In this document: piece by piece, positions 52,860 to 63,625 of the stretch
Layout: every line of letters starts with the position of its first letter
Numbering within the stretch: the stretch's first letter is position 1
NCBI GenBank assembly: GCA_016714025.1
Contig: JADJOB010000002.1
Span: 107,501 to 171,500, forward strand
Source of the DNA: Saprospiraceae bacterium
GTDB taxonomy: Bacteria > Bacteroidota > Bacteroidia > Chitinophagales > Saprospiraceae
Reading direction: 5' to 3'
DNA: 64,000 nucleotides
Position numbers and translations under genes: made by a program
The notes under the pieces: generated by a model
The model's input: only the letters and a program-made list of their open reading frames with translations
Database searches by the model: none
What the model was told of the DNA's origin: nothing

Positions 52860-55247
52860 TTAATAAGACAACCACCTGCCGGTATTTAAAAAATTCTCAG
52901 ATTTTATTTGCCAAATCAAGGTTCCGGGTATTTGGTTTGGAAAATCTATTTCAATATTTGAGATCCCAGAAGATATATGGTCTATTGTTTTACTAAATAC
53001 AGTTTCCCCAAATAAATTCCTAAATAGAATTTCTACATGCACTAAATCTTCTTTGAAATTTGTTTGAATTGTTAGCGTTGTCTGAACAGTTCCCGGATTT
53101 GGAAAGAGTATAACTTCAGGTTCTTTTGATTCCTTTACATAAGCATCAACCGTTGGAATTTCTTTATCTACTGGAAATTTGTTAAAACATAAAGCGCCCA
53201 GTTGATTTTGATTCATCAAATAAGGTCCTTGATAAACGACATTGAAATCATGGTAATAGACTTCCGGTAAATACGTAATGGTTTTTACCTGTGCTGGATT
53301 TTTTAGTTCCAGTATTACTTTGTTTCCCTCAATACGCAACTGTTTAATTTGCTTCCATTGGTCATCCAATGCAAAATAATCCTTTAAGGCAATTGGAGTG
53401 CCATTGACCAGGGTATCTGCAGGGAGTAGCAAGCTTGACTGCTCTTTACTAAATTCCAGACTAATTTCTGAATAATCCTGTTTACTAAAATACGCTTTTA
53501 GAATGTTAGGTGGATAAAATTCAGCACGATCGATTCCCTGATAAAAATCTTTTTGCACGAGCGGAAATATAGTCTTAGCTAAACGAAGGTATCCATCCAG
53601 GGTATAATGACATCCATCGTGTCCTGGCAAAGCCATGGTACTGATCAATTCGATATTTGGAAACGTTTCAGGCAATCTTCGTTGAATTTCCCGGAGTGCA
53701 GAATGGTCCCCGGCGCCGCACCCATGGTGAATCTGAACAACATAAACCTTTTTAACATTTGGATAATCGTTTTTCCAGTCTTCATATAAGGCCTTGAAGT
53801 TTTCAAAATAAAGGGCACTGCCATTGCTTTCACCCTGATACCAAAAAATAGCTTTAACAGCATTTGTTAAATTAGATTTTATTGCTCTGTATAATAAACT
53901 ACCATATATGTTTGCTGGAAGTGCAGGCTGGATATCATCCCGTTGGTGTTGTTGAATAGAAGTACCTCCAACTCCACCGTTTAAAATACAAACAGGTATT
54001 TGATAATTTTCTACGATGGACTTTGCCAGGTCCATACCCCAGGCTCCAATGTCAGGTCCTCCTCCATAGCCAACGGCAGATGCAATTGTCCAATTTGTAT
54101 CCGATCTATTCAGAGAATAATTTTTACCAAAAGTTCGAATAAACGAATTCGTATAAGGATTCCCACCAAATATGCTGTTGGATTGACCTGAAACAATGTA
54201 AACATCGCCTGCAATTAAATTTGTTCGCCGTGCAAGCAAACTGTCATTTGCATCTTGAGTTAATTTAATTTCAATTGCATAATTTGCTAATTCAGCTTTA
54301 ATTTTTGTGCTCAATAAAAAATTTGCTTTTCCTGAAGTATCAAATTGCAATCGTTGAGTTGATATAGAAAGGAGTGATTGCTCTCTATATAACAGCAACT
54401 GGATTGAATCAAAACCAGACTGGATTGTAACTCCGGCAACCTGTATGGTAGCTTCATCATTTGAATCTCTTGGAAAAAATTGATAATCCTGCGGTAATTG
54501 TGAAAAACTAGTATCCGGAGGTGGAGGGTCTTTAATTGAATATTTTTGCTTCAAATCGGTTTCTAATTTTTTTCGTTCAGTATGATCCAAATATCGGTCG
54601 TACAAATGGATTTCTGAAATATCACCATTGAAGTAATAACCAGCCTGGTATGCAGAAATATAGATGGAATTATCGGTATTTCGCGGACAGTAGGAAGAGT
54701 CTTCATAGATACCATTCAAAACCAGCTTGCCGATTTGAGAGCTGTTGTTGTATTGTGCAATAATTAGAACTGGTTCCAAACCTGGATCAAAACCAGAACT
54801 AACCTGATTGTTAAAATCCCCATTGTGCAATATTTTAGTACTGGTATTTCCGGCCATCCATAAAGTATGCGTGGTCCCTCCCAGAATATTATTGGAAGGA
54901 CCATTTGCCTTGCAAACAACTGCAATGGTATAATCTTTATTGACTGGAAACAGCGAAGGCATGTTCATAAAGGTCGAACTGCCATTAAATCGGATGGTAG
55001 GCCTGTTGGCAAATCCTGAAGGGATCCATTCCGGTTGATTTTGGTCTGTATTTTGGATTGCCTTTACTTGACGAACGGGATCTAACCATTCCGAAAGTTT
55101 ATTGCCTGTAGTTTTTACACCGATTGATGCATCTAATATGAAGACGGGCTGTGACTGTTGTGCAAGCAAGCATTTGGTAGTCAGACACAGGCAAATGATG
55201 CTTTTAATGAATGGCGCAACCCGCATATTAAATTGTTTTACATTCAA
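52860..55247 (-). CDS. Secreted sialate O-acetylesterase-like protein with T9SS sorting domain
   Basis: A 795-residue protein. Signal peptide (about 1-29, ending LLAQ), a LamG/concanavalin-like domain (about 35-240: VCKANGPSNNILGG...FNGDISEIHLYDRYLDHTERKKLE), an SGNH esterase of the sialate O-acetylesterase type (GDVYIVSGQSNS, block I; IFWYQGESNG, and GHDGCHYTLDGYLRLA with the Asp-x-x-His block) and a C-terminal sorting domain (VILFPNPGTVQTTLTI). It would deacetylate glycans at the cell surface. The first Met may be at 55247 or 55226. Confidence 0.88.
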   Translation of the reverse strand: MNVKQFNMRVAPFIKSIICLCLTTKCLLAQQSQPVFILDASIGVKTTGNKLSEWLDPVRQVKAIQNTDQNQPEWIPSGFANRPTIRFNGSSTFMNMPSLFPVNKDYTIAVVCKANGPSNNILGGTTHTLWMAGNTSTKILHNGDFNNQVSSGFDPGLEPVLIIAQYNNSSQIGKLVLNGIYEDSSYCPRNTDNSIYISAYQAGYYFNGDISEIHLYDRYLDHTERKKLETDLKQKYSIKDPPPPDTSFSQLPQDYQFFPRDSNDEATIQVAGVTIQSGFDSIQLLLYREQSLLSISTQRLQFDTSGKANFLLSTKIKAELANYAIEIKLTQDANDSLLARRTNLIAGDVYIVSGQSNSIFGGNPYTNSFIRTFGKNYSLNRSDTNWTIASAVGYGGGPDIGAWGMDLAKSIVENYQIPVCILNGGVGGTSIQQHQRDDIQPALPANIYGSLLYRAIKSNLTNAVKAIFWYQGESNGSALYFENFKALYEDWKNDYPNVKKVYVVQIHHGCGAGDHSALREIQRRLPETFPNIELISTMALPGHDGCHYTLDGYLRLAKTIFPLVQKDFYQGIDRAEFYPPNILKAYFSKQDYSEISLEFSKEQSSLLLPADTLVNGTPIALKDYFALDDQWKQIKQLRIEGNKVILELKNPAQVKTITYLPEVYYHDFNVVYQGPYLMNQNQLGALCFNKFPVDKEIPTVDAYVKESKEPEVILFPNPGTVQTTLTIQTNFKEDLVHVEILFRNLFGETVFSKTIDHISSGISNIEIDFPNQIPGTLIWQIKSENFLNTGRWLSY

Positions 55248-55303
55248 ATATACAGGATTCCTTCAGAAATAAGTGTTCCTAAACCATTTGGGTTAGAAAC
55301 CAC

Positions 55304-55468
55304 TTAAGATTTCTTAACAGCATTTTTACTATCTGCTTTTGGCGAAAAGGTTTTTAAACCACTGGATCCACTGCTTTTACTTTCTGCTTTATAATCAGAA
55401 ACCACTTTGGCTTTTGATTTATCCGCAGGTGCTTTTTTAATGTTTTTAGTTCCTTTGTCTTTGCTCAT
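55304..55468 (-). CDS. Small Lys/Ser-rich hypothetical protein
   Basis: A 54-residue protein MSKDKGTKNIKKAPADKSKA..., extremely rich in Lys and Ser, probably disordered. Frame 55304-55468 is intact, with ATG and TAA. Similar tiny proteins are often annotated in Bacteroidota. Function unknown; nucleic-acid binding would fit the charge. Confidence 0.6.
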   Translation of the reverse strand: MSKDKGTKNIKKAPADKSKAKVVSDYKAESKSSGSSGLKTFSPKADSKNAVKKS

Positions 55469-56174
55469 GATGTTAAAATTTTAATAGATTTTGAAGATTT
55501 TAAAGGTTTAGATGAAATATATCCAATTGCAAATTGAATCAAAGCAATTAGTCTTAAACTTCAAAACTTATTACTTAACGCATAAACACGTTAAATAGTT
55601 CCTGAAAAACACTATTTAAATTTTATATCAAAGTATTACGATTGGTTCATAGGGACGTTGTATACAATACAGGGCTATTGCTTGTATCGGGGGATTTTAG
55701 CCAAGATTTTTGATTATGAAAGTGGCACTATCCAATGATGTGGTTCACTCTAATTTTAAGTTAGGACGTAGCTGACTTTGGAACACTTATATTTAGTTTA
55801 TTATAACTCCATTATTGAATTTGTAATTTCAATACTTAGCCATAGCCGTTTTGATACTTCGCAAATTTTGCTTCCATCCTGATTAACAGGTATTGGATTT
55901 AATTCACTTCCTTTTACAATTTCAATTTTAAAAATTGTATTATTATAATTTTTTACTATTTTTGAAAATAGGGATGAAGGAATTCCATTCTATATCCAGC
56001 TCCCCTAAAAAAAGGATGAATTGATGCAATTATTAAATCAAAAAGTGTTATAAAACTTTACTACAACTGTTATATTAAGTCTATCCCCACATTTAATAAA
56101 ATTGGTTTAATTGCATAGTGCAATTTGAAATTCCTTTTATCTTGTGTTTTAATTCAAAAATAAAATTTTATTAA
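55469..56174. other. Long AT-rich intergenic region
   Basis: About 700 nt with no open frame of note, no hairpin with a T-run, and no recognisable RNA. It probably contains the promoters of the divergent Lys-rich gene and the Tricorn-like protease. Confidence 0.5.
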
Positions 56175-59100
56175 ATGATACGAATTTCGTCTCTTGCTTT
56201 ATGTACGTTCTTTCTGTTACAATACCTGGAGGCTCAGGTAAATGCCGGCTTATATCGATTTCCGGATGTTTCCAAGGATCAAATCGTTTTTAGTTACTCA
56301 AATGATTTATGGTTGGTACCCAAAACTGGTGGTACCGCAACAAAATTGAGTTCACCGGTTGGTGTGGAAAGTTTTCCAAAATTTTCACCTGATGGAAAAG
56401 AAATAGCGTTTTCAGCCAATTATGACGGGAATACGGATGTTTATTTAGTTTCTGTAAATGGGGGCGTTCCTCAAAGACTTACCTATCACAGCATGACGGA
56501 CCGGGTAATCAACTGGCATCCGGATGGAAGTAAAATTTTATTTGCATCAGGTCGGGAAAGTGAAAAAGAGCGTTTCAACCAATTTTATACAATATCCAGA
56601 AATGGAGGCTATCCGGATAAACTACCCCTACCTTATGGAGAGTTTGGCAGCTATTCACCTGATGGAAAACAATTGGCATTGGTATTTCGATCTGAAGTTT
56701 TCCGTACCTGGAAACGATACCGGGGTGGAGATGTTGCAGATATTTACCTTTTTAATTTAGAAAATAAAGCATCTGAAAACATATCTTCTAAAATAGATGC
56801 TGGTGAAGAATTACCCATGTGGCATGGTTCGAAAATTTACTACTTATCTGACAATGGCCCTGAAAAACGAATGAATCTTTGGGAATACGATCTAAATTCT
56901 AAAACACGCAGCCAATTAAGTTTTTTTAAAGAATATGATGTACATTTTCCATCTATCGGACCAGAAGAAATTGTTTTTGAGGCTGAGGGAAAATTATATT
57001 TATTTCAACTTAACAACAAACAATTAAAAGAAATAAAAGTAAACATAGTATCAGACCGTATTGCTCTTAAAAATTCAATTGAAACGGTTGATAAATTAAT
57101 TCAAAATGTATCCATTGCCCCAGATGGAAATCGGGTTTTAGTCGAAGCAAGAGGGGATGTATTTTCATTGCCAGCTGAAAATGGGTTTGTAAAAAACCTT
57201 ACTGCAAGTTGTGGTGTTGCAGAACGCACTCCTGTTTGGTCTCCGGATGGAAAAACAATTGCATACTGGAGCGACCAATCGGGTGAATATGAATTATGGA
57301 TCCAAAGTATAGAAGGCAAATTTGAACCCAAAAAAATTACCAGCTACGGTCCTGGTTTCAGATACCAAGCGTACTGGTCACCAAACAGTAAGAAATTAGC
57401 ATTTATTGACAAAGCCATGCAAATAAAAGTATTGGATATCAATACAGGACTTACCACGGATGTTGACAAGGGAATGCGTATGTCGCATGGTCCTTTACTT
57501 GGATTTAAAGTCAATTGGTCAGCTGACAGCCGATGGATGGCTTACCATCGTGATCTTGATAATTACCACAATGCAGTTTTTATTTATGATGTGCAGAATA
57601 ATAAAAGCCATCAGATAACCAGCGGATATTACGAATGTAACAATCCGGTATTTGATCCTGAAGGAAAATACCTTTACCTGCTAACAAATCAATATTTTCA
57701 ACCATCATACAGCGATCTGGATAACACCTTTATTTATGCAAATTCCACGCAACTGGCTGCAATTAGTTTATTAAAAACAACTCCTTCCATACTTTATGTA
57801 AAAAACGATACGGTTGAAATTAAAAAAGAAGAAAACACAACAGCTGAAACTCCAAAGGATAAAAAGAAATCCAAAGGAGCTACCAAAGACACCGTTGCAG
57901 CTAAGAAGCCAGCCATTTCACCTGTAGAAATAGATTTTACTGGAATTGAATCCCGTTTGGAATTACTTCCTCTTAAAGCTGGAAATTATGGGAACCTGAG
58001 TGCAGTGAAGGGTAAAATTATCTTTCAAAAATATCCAAATACAGGTGCATCAACAAATAGTAAAGCATCTACTGTTTATTATGACATTGAAAAACGTGAG
58101 GAAAAAACCATAATGGATGATTCCGAAGATTACCTGCTCTGTGCAAATGGTTCTAAAATGTTGATTGCAAAAAACGGATCATTTGCAGTAATAAAACCAG
58201 AAGAAAATCAAAAATTTGAAAAACCAATTCGTGTAAATGAAATGGAAATGACGATTGAACCTATGAAAGAATGGCGTCAATTACTTATAGATGCCTGGCG
58301 TTTAGAGCGAGATTATTTTTACGATGGGGATATGCATGGCGTCAATTGGGAACAAGTTAAACAACGTTATTTAAAAATGCTTGAAGGAGTAACTACCCGC
58401 GAAGAATTAAATTTTATTATTGGTGAAATGATTGCCGAACTGAATGCATCTCATACTTATAATGGAGGGGGCGATGAAGAACAGGCGATCCGTAAAAATG
58501 TTGGGTATTTGGGAATTAACTGGCAAGCAGAAGGAAATTTTTATAAAATAAAGAACATTATCCGCGCTGCAGATTGGGATGCTGAAGTACGCTCCCCATT
58601 AGATGCAGTTGGTTTACAAATTAAAGAAGGGGATTATATTCTGGCTGTAAATGGCAACGCATTAAATACAAGTCAGGAGCCAGCAGCCTTTATGCAAGGG
58701 CTAGCAAACAAAGCCGTTGAATTGACCTATAACACCACTCCGGATTGGAAAAATGCAAAGAAAATTATTGTTCAAACAATTGGCAATGAAGCACGTTTAA
58801 GACATTTGGCATGGATCGAATCCAATCGCAAATGGGTGGATGTGAATAGCAATGGCGAGGTAGGATATATATATGTTCGCAGTACCGGCTTGGATGGACA
58901 AAATGAGTTGGTCCGTCAGTTTAATGCACAATGGCAGAAAAAAGCATTGATCATAGATGAACGTTTTAATAATGGCGGTCAAATTCCCGATCGATTTGTG
59001 GAATTACTTAACAGGGAACCTTTATCCTATTTTGCTATACGTGATGGAAAGGTATGGCCATGGCCACCCTACGCTCATTTTGGTCCAAAAGTTATGCTGA

Positions 59101-59453
59101 TCAATGGATGGAGTGGCTCCGGTGGTGATGCCTTCCCGGATTATTTTAGAAAGAAGAAATTAGGACCGCTCATTGGTGCTCGTACCTGGGGTGGACTTAT
59201 TGGAATCAGTGGGGTCCCCGGATTAATTGATGGGGGTGGAATAACAGCGCCCACTTTTAGAATGTACAATCCGGACGGCACTTGGTTTAAAGAAGGTCAT
59301 GGAGTGGATCCAGATATCGAAGTTATGGAAGATTTAACTGCACTTTCGAATGGTAAGGATGCGCAATTGATAAGAGCATTGCAGGAAACACAAAGCTTAT
59401 TAAAAAACAAGGCCTATAAAATGCCGGAAGTTCCTGGTAAGGAAATAAGGTAG
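56175..59453 (+). CDS. Tricorn-like S41 family protease
   Basis: A 1092-residue secreted protease. Signal peptide (about 1-20), a beta-propeller built of PD40/TolB-type repeats (FSPDGKEIAFSANYDG, YSPDGKQLAL, WSPDGKTIAYW, WSPNSKKLAFI), then a helical tricorn core domain (around 695-760), a PDZ-like domain (about 770-880) and the S41 catalytic domain with Ser in NGWSGSGGDAFPDYF (about 977-991). A Lys-rich, low-complexity insert lies at about 550-580. Tricorn cleaves peptides from other proteases. It stands alone on the plus strand. Confidence 0.93.
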   Translation: MIRISSLALCTFFLLQYLEAQVNAGLYRFPDVSKDQIVFSYSNDLWLVPKTGGTATKLSSPVGVESFPKFSPDGKEIAFSANYDGNTDVYLVSVNGGVPQRLTYHSMTDRVINWHPDGSKILFASGRESEKERFNQFYTISRNGGYPDKLPLPYGEFGSYSPDGKQLALVFRSEVFRTWKRYRGGDVADIYLFNLENKASENISSKIDAGEELPMWHGSKIYYLSDNGPEKRMNLWEYDLNSKTRSQLSFFKEYDVHFPSIGPEEIVFEAEGKLYLFQLNNKQLKEIKVNIVSDRIALKNSIETVDKLIQNVSIAPDGNRVLVEARGDVFSLPAENGFVKNLTASCGVAERTPVWSPDGKTIAYWSDQSGEYELWIQSIEGKFEPKKITSYGPGFRYQAYWSPNSKKLAFIDKAMQIKVLDINTGLTTDVDKGMRMSHGPLLGFKVNWSADSRWMAYHRDLDNYHNAVFIYDVQNNKSHQITSGYYECNNPVFDPEGKYLYLLTNQYFQPSYSDLDNTFIYANSTQLAAISLLKTTPSILYVKNDTVEIKKEENTTAETPKDKKKSKGATKDTVAAKKPAISPVEIDFTGIESRLELLPLKAGNYGNLSAVKGKIIFQKYPNTGASTNSKASTVYYDIEKREEKTIMDDSEDYLLCANGSKMLIAKNGSFAVIKPEENQKFEKPIRVNEMEMTIEPMKEWRQLLIDAWRLERDYFYDGDMHGVNWEQVKQRYLKMLEGVTTREELNFIIGEMIAELNASHTYNGGGDEEQAIRKNVGYLGINWQAEGNFYKIKNIIRAADWDAEVRSPLDAVGLQIKEGDYILAVNGNALNTSQEPAAFMQGLANKAVELTYNTTPDWKNAKKIIVQTIGNEARLRHLAWIESNRKWVDVNSNGEVGYIYVRSTGLDGQNELVRQFNAQWQKKALIIDERFNNGGQIPDRFVELLNREPLSYFAIRDGKVWPWPPYAHFGPKVMLINGWSGSGGDAFPDYFRKKKLGPLIGARTWGGLIGISGVPGLIDGGGITAPTFRMYNPDGTWFKEGHGVDPDIEVMEDLTALSNGKDAQLIRALQETQSLLKNKAYKMPEVPGKEIR

Positions 59454-59628
59454 TATAATTTTAAGGGTTGAAATTAAAGGTCTGAGGGACTGGAGGTCTG
59501 TAGGGCTGGAGGGATGAGGAACTGAGGTCCGTAAGACAAAAATATTAATAAGGATTTTAGGCAATGTAAATTGACTGAGCTCAAAATTTATTTTCCAATT
59601 ATTTTGGAGGAAAATTTTAGATAAAAAA

Positions 59629-60198
59629 TTAAACACGTAACAATCCACGAAATCCTCTTGCAGCATAATAAGAGGATGCTCCGTTGTGATATATAAATAC
59701 AGCACCGTAACGAAAATCACCAAATAATGCACCGCCATGTTTTCTAATTGCAGCAGGTGTTTTTATCCAACTCGAAGTTTTTGCATCGAAGGTTCCAAGT
59801 TTTTGTAAATCTTGATAATTTTCTTCAGTTAAAAGTTCGATGCCCATAGCTTCTGCCAAATCCATTGCGCTATTTTCAGGTTTAAATTCTTTTCTTGAAT
59901 TCAATCCTTCGCGATCATAACATAAACTTCGTCTGCCTTTTGGGCTTTCAACCGAACAATCACAAAAAATAAATTCACCCGATTTTTTATCATAATCTAT
60001 AACATCTGGCTCACCACCTGTTTGCTCCATTTCTTGAAGCGACCAAAGTTTAGCCGGCTGAGCCTTAAGTTTTGTTTGAATTTGACTCCATTCAAGATTC
60101 TTATGACGTTGCATGTTTTTTTCAAAGCGACTTTTCAATACCTCAAGCAACGCAGTAATTTGATTTGAGCTCAGCTCCTTTTTAATATTTTTAGACAT
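59629..60198 (-). CDS. DUF4256 domain protein
   Basis: A 189-residue protein starting at ATG 60198 (MSKNIKKEL); the longer frame begins with TTG at 60216. Conserved DUF4256 features are visible: GGEPDVI, FCDCSVESPKGRRSLCYDREGLNSRK, AMGIELLTEENYQDLQKLGTFD, SWIKTP and RYGAVFIYHNGASSYYAARGFRG. No signal peptide. Function of the family is unknown. It follows the SRPBCC-like gene closely and is probably co-transcribed with it. Confidence 0.88.
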   Translation of the reverse strand: MSKNIKKELSSNQITALLEVLKSRFEKNMQRHKNLEWSQIQTKLKAQPAKLWSLQEMEQTGGEPDVIDYDKKSGEFIFCDCSVESPKGRRSLCYDREGLNSRKEFKPENSAMDLAEAMGIELLTEENYQDLQKLGTFDAKTSSWIKTPAAIRKHGGALFGDFRYGAVFIYHNGASSYYAARGFRGLLRV

Positions 60199-60212
60199 AT
60201 TGATCCAATTTT

Positions 60213-60716
60213 TCAATTATATAAATAGGGCTCATTATTTATTGTCAACGTTCTAATATTCTCTAAAACTCTTTTCATATACCGTTTCCAAAAAGTCTTG
60301 GCGAAAATCCAATTTAACGGATAAAGCAATGCATTGTCTGAATACAAGGTATAGGAATACTCAATTAAAATTTTATTAGGCTCAAGTTCAGTTGTTTTCC
60401 ATTCACCAATAAATTTAGAAAAACCTAACATCCATGATTTGAAATTACTAACTTCAATTTTCCAATATGCATTTTCAATCCGCTCTAAAACTTTATCCGT
60501 AGAAGCCCAACCGCCATTTTGTGTGAGTGATTTTGCAACAAAAATATTTTTGGAATAGCCGGGAGTTCCCCAGTACTCATCATTTGTACTATGTGTAACT
60601 TTTGGCATCAAACCATAACCTGTGTGTACTTTAGAAACATCGCATAGCATTGGAGTCTTAAAGGCTCGCTCCAATGAACAGTTGTAAATGGTTGACACCT
60701 TAATTTTAAAAATCAT
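60213..60716 (-). CDS. SRPBCC-fold protein
   Basis: A 167-residue protein with the START/SRPBCC pattern of a lipid- or ligand-binding cavity: MIFKIKVSTIYNCSLERAFKTPM at the start, KSWMLGFSKFIGEWKTTELEPNKILIEYSYTLYSD in the middle and a long C-terminal helix (FAKTFWKRYMKRVLENIR). Ligand unknown. Its stop lies 14 nt before the DUF4256 start, so a two-gene operon is likely. Confidence 0.85.
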   Translation of the reverse strand: MIFKIKVSTIYNCSLERAFKTPMLCDVSKVHTGYGLMPKVTHSTNDEYWGTPGYSKNIFVAKSLTQNGGWASTDKVLERIENAYWKIEVSNFKSWMLGFSKFIGEWKTTELEPNKILIEYSYTLYSDNALLYPLNWIFAKTFWKRYMKRVLENIRTLTINNEPYLYN

Positions 60717-61119
60717 TCTAAATCATTGAATAATTTGCAAAATTATTAAATATTAATGAAAATTTGGGTTTGAACAGTTCCAAAAATAATCAAAGTATTT
60801 TGACGAATCATTTCAAAATGATTTGCAATTATGTTAATACATGACGCTCCTTAAAGTATGCTAACAAACTTTTAATCCTGTTAATTCAAGTATTAACCAA
60901 GAACTAGTATATAATCTTAGCTAGTTAACTTAAGCAACAGGTTCAAGTCGGGGCAAATTAGTCTTAATTTAAACTACTTGTGGAGTTTAATTTTAACTCC
61001 TCTCATAAGAGGATAAGAGGAACCCAAATAAACTGCGAAATTAATAACTCTTGAATTTACAATCACGAAAGTTTAAATTTTATAAATGAGTTAATTAAAC
61101 AAGTGTCTGCAAGTTAAAC
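60717..61119. other. Intergenic region, no feature of note
   Basis: AT-rich. The only structure is a short hairpin CCTCT-CATA-AGAGG (60999-61012). No gene or RNA recognised. Confidence 0.5.
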
Positions 61120-61659
61120 TTATGTGAGCATTCGCTTATAATGAAGCTGAACCAGTCCCTTGTTAAATTGCTTAGTACTTATCAATTTCATAGGAATTTC
61201 AAAGCTATCAGATTTAAATAAGCTTAGCCCATTGCCAAGAAGAACAGGAATAATAGAAATGATAAATTCATCAATGAGATTTTCTTTTAATAGTGCATTC
61301 ACTAATTCTGCACCTCCATCAACAAAAATATGTTTTCCTTCACGTGCTTTGAGCTTAAAAACCAGATCTTTTAAACTTCCGGTATAAAATTGAATATTGC
61401 CAATGCTTGGCCTTGGTTTTCTTGTTATAACATAAGTTTCCTTGTTACTATGAGGAAATACAGAAACCTGGTTCATAACCCATTCATAGGTTTTCCGTCC
61501 AATGAGTACACAATCTATGCTATCAATAAAGTCATGGTATCCATAGTCTTCACCTGGTTCTTCAACCATTGACAAAAATGATAAGTCGTCATTTTGCTTT
61601 GCAATAAAGCCATCTAAACTGCATGCAATATAAAGTATTAAGTTCCTTTCTGATTTCAT
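61120..61659 (-). CDS. Dihydrofolate reductase-family (RibD C-terminal) protein
   Basis: A 179-residue protein, ATG at 61659 (MKSERNLILYIACSLDGFIA) preferred over 61695. The RibD-C pattern is visible: SLDGFIAKQND, CVLIGRKTYEWV, VITRKPRPS, HIFVDGGAELVNALLKENLIDEF and PVLLGNG. It probably reduces a pterin- or pyrimidine-type substrate with NADPH. Transcribed alone. Confidence 0.92.
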   Translation of the reverse strand: MKSERNLILYIACSLDGFIAKQNDDLSFLSMVEEPGEDYGYHDFIDSIDCVLIGRKTYEWVMNQVSVFPHSNKETYVITRKPRPSIGNIQFYTGSLKDLVFKLKAREGKHIFVDGGAELVNALLKENLIDEFIISIIPVLLGNGLSLFKSDSFEIPMKLISTKQFNKGLVQLHYKRMLT

Positions 61660-62178
61660 TTCCAATGTGCTTTTATACAATCCGAAGAAATTCATATACC
61701 ATACTCAAATATACACAGTTACTAATTATTTTTTAATAAGATATAAATAAGCTGTGCACGGATACTATCAGAAAAATGCTATATAAATACGGGGAATGCT
61801 ATGCGGCAATAAAATTTAAAAATTATCAAACATAAGGCTTTCAACTGACAAATGCAGTACAAAATTCAAGTAAGCAAAGTTGAAAAACTAAATCCATTTA
61901 AAATCATTGAACGTAGGCTTATGTTACATTCCTTCATGGATAAATTATCAAAATAGTTCCGGCATTAAAACTATTCAATAAACGCATTCAAAGTCCGGGC
62001 CCTAACTTGAAGGTATATTCTAATGCAAAATTATTATGAAAGCCGAATTGATCCAAATGATATTCCTCAATATTTAAATCATGTTTCGAAAAAGGTCAAT
62101 TTTAAAGATTTAGGAATCGTTTTATCCAATTAATTATTACACATACGTATTTAAATAGAACAAAAACGCCTAATAATT
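61660..62178. other. Intergenic region with a possible micro-ORF
   Basis: Gene-poor, AT-rich. A 36-residue frame at 62023-62133 (plus; MQNYYESRIDPNDIPQYLN...) reads like protein, but has no neighbour on its strand and could be a chance frame or a remnant. Confidence 0.35.
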
Positions 62179-62655
62179 TCAATTGAATTGAGGAATTACT
62201 TTCCTTAAATAAAGTGTCATTGTATTGAAATCAAGAATGGCCTCGCCTGCTCTTAGTAAATCGACACCCATTATACCATACAGATCTTCTTGTGCTCCAA
62301 TTACAGCAAGTGACTCCCATGCAGATGCTAACGACATGACAGCAATGGGCAAGGTATCTATTTTAAATCCATTAATTTCAATTTTATTGTTATAAGATGG
62401 GATGGTTTCAATACTGTGCACCCCAAGCCCTCCACCTGAATAGGTCGCATCATCCATATTAAGTTTTAAATTTAAATTTTCACATTGTTTTGTGTCTACC
62501 ACAGTTTGTCCAGCTCCTGAGTCAAGAATATATAAACCTTCAACACCATTTATTATCAATTGGCCTGCAATATTCTGAGTAATTGGAACAACAAGGTATC
62601 CCATCGAAATGAGCAAGGATGATATATTTTCGGTGCTTTGTGTATTCATATCCAT
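62179..62655 (-). CDS. Retropepsin-like aspartic protease domain protein
   Basis: A 158-residue single-domain protein with the retroviral-type aspartyl protease motif ILDSGAGQTVVD (DSGA, about 41-44), and the downstream ligand-loop strand YSGGGLGVHS and the second-half strand GIMGVDLLRAGEAILDFN. Retropepsin-like proteins act as homodimers. No signal peptide is evident. It follows the DUF2306-like gene by 17 nt. Confidence 0.88.
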   Translation of the reverse strand: MDMNTQSTENISSLLISMGYLVVPITQNIAGQLIINGVEGLYILDSGAGQTVVDTKQCENLNLKLNMDDATYSGGGLGVHSIETIPSYNNKIEINGFKIDTLPIAVMSLASAWESLAVIGAQEDLYGIMGVDLLRAGEAILDFNTMTLYLRKVIPQFN

Positions 62656-62672
62656 TTTTACAGCTTTTTAAT

Positions 62673-63314
62673 TTATTGAAAATTAGGATTGTTTTCATGT
62701 GTTCGTGACCAAATAATAATTAGAGGAACCAACAGAACCGTTGGTAAGAGCCAAGCGATATATCCTGGTAAAAAAGTATTATTAACTACTATAAAAGCGG
62801 TAACGGAAGCAATGTAACTTCCTATCATTCTTTGGAGATGGGTTACCAGCCAATAATTCTGAACACTTGACCTGCCTTTAAAATTTATATAGTCCTGGTA
62901 AACAAACAAGCAACTAAACCCTCCAAAGACTAAATGAACGATTCCGAAATAATTTCCCAGGAACATTTTGTAACAACCCATAGCAATTAAAACGGAACCG
63001 AAAAGCAACATGATTATACTCAAGATCCAGTCAATGTATTTAACATCAAATTGGGATCTTTTTCTCAAATAGCTTTTCCCCGTCAACAACATATAGCTTG
63101 TAAAAATTCCGATAGTAAATAAAAAATAACTAGGATGTAAATACGTTATTGCAATTGCCACAAGGGCTGTTAGCAACATTGCATAGAAATAGATTGTTCC
63201 AATGTTTTTATGACTTCTGTTGCCTTTCCTGGTAATTAAAATATAGAATCCAAGCAATAGACTGGCCCCACCACAAAAAATATGTATTGCCAACAGAAAT
63301 TTAAATAGTGTCAT
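62673..63314 (-). CDS. DUF2306-like multi-pass membrane protein
   Basis: A 213-residue membrane protein with seven hydrophobic segments (FLLAIHIFCGGASLLLGFYIL, NIGTIYFYAMLLTALVAIAI, and others). Conserved His residues (AIHIFCGG, RSHKNIG, HLVFGGF, HLQRMIGSYIA) match the DUF2306 pattern and could bind haem or metal. It heads a two-gene minus-strand operon with the aspartic protease-like gene. Function unknown. Confidence 0.8.
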   Translation of the reverse strand: MTLFKFLLAIHIFCGGASLLLGFYILITRKGNRSHKNIGTIYFYAMLLTALVAIAITYLHPSYFLFTIGIFTSYMLLTGKSYLRKRSQFDVKYIDWILSIIMLLFGSVLIAMGCYKMFLGNYFGIVHLVFGGFSCLFVYQDYINFKGRSSVQNYWLVTHLQRMIGSYIASVTAFIVVNNTFLPGYIAWLLPTVLLVPLIIIWSRTHENNPNFQ

Positions 63315-63625
63315 AGCCTTTCCCTTATAAATTCTATTTGCTTAATTAAAACTGAACAGCCCAATGTAAAAACAATTTTTAATTTGGAATTGGCTAAAAT
63401 ACGTTCAAATAATTTCAATCAATATTAAATTTAAAATTGCAATATTCACACTTTCGAACTCCATTCCTTCAAAACTGTTTAACTCCATTTAAAACAATGC
63501 TTGAAAGTCAATTACTGATATTAATTGGTAACTGGATTCCCCATATCAATTTCTTTTAAAATAAGCGTGAATTAAATTGCAGCTTTTCTGTGAAACAGCT
63601 ATCTTCGTAAACTAAAATCGAGCAG
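63315..63625. other. Intergenic region, no feature of note
   Basis: AT-rich spacer between divergent genes. No clear promoter element, hairpin or RNA was recognised. Confidence 0.5.

Noticed and set aside
60199..60216. TTG start for the DUF4256 gene
   Set aside because: The ATG at 60198 fits the usual start; the TTG adds six residues overlapping the upstream stop.
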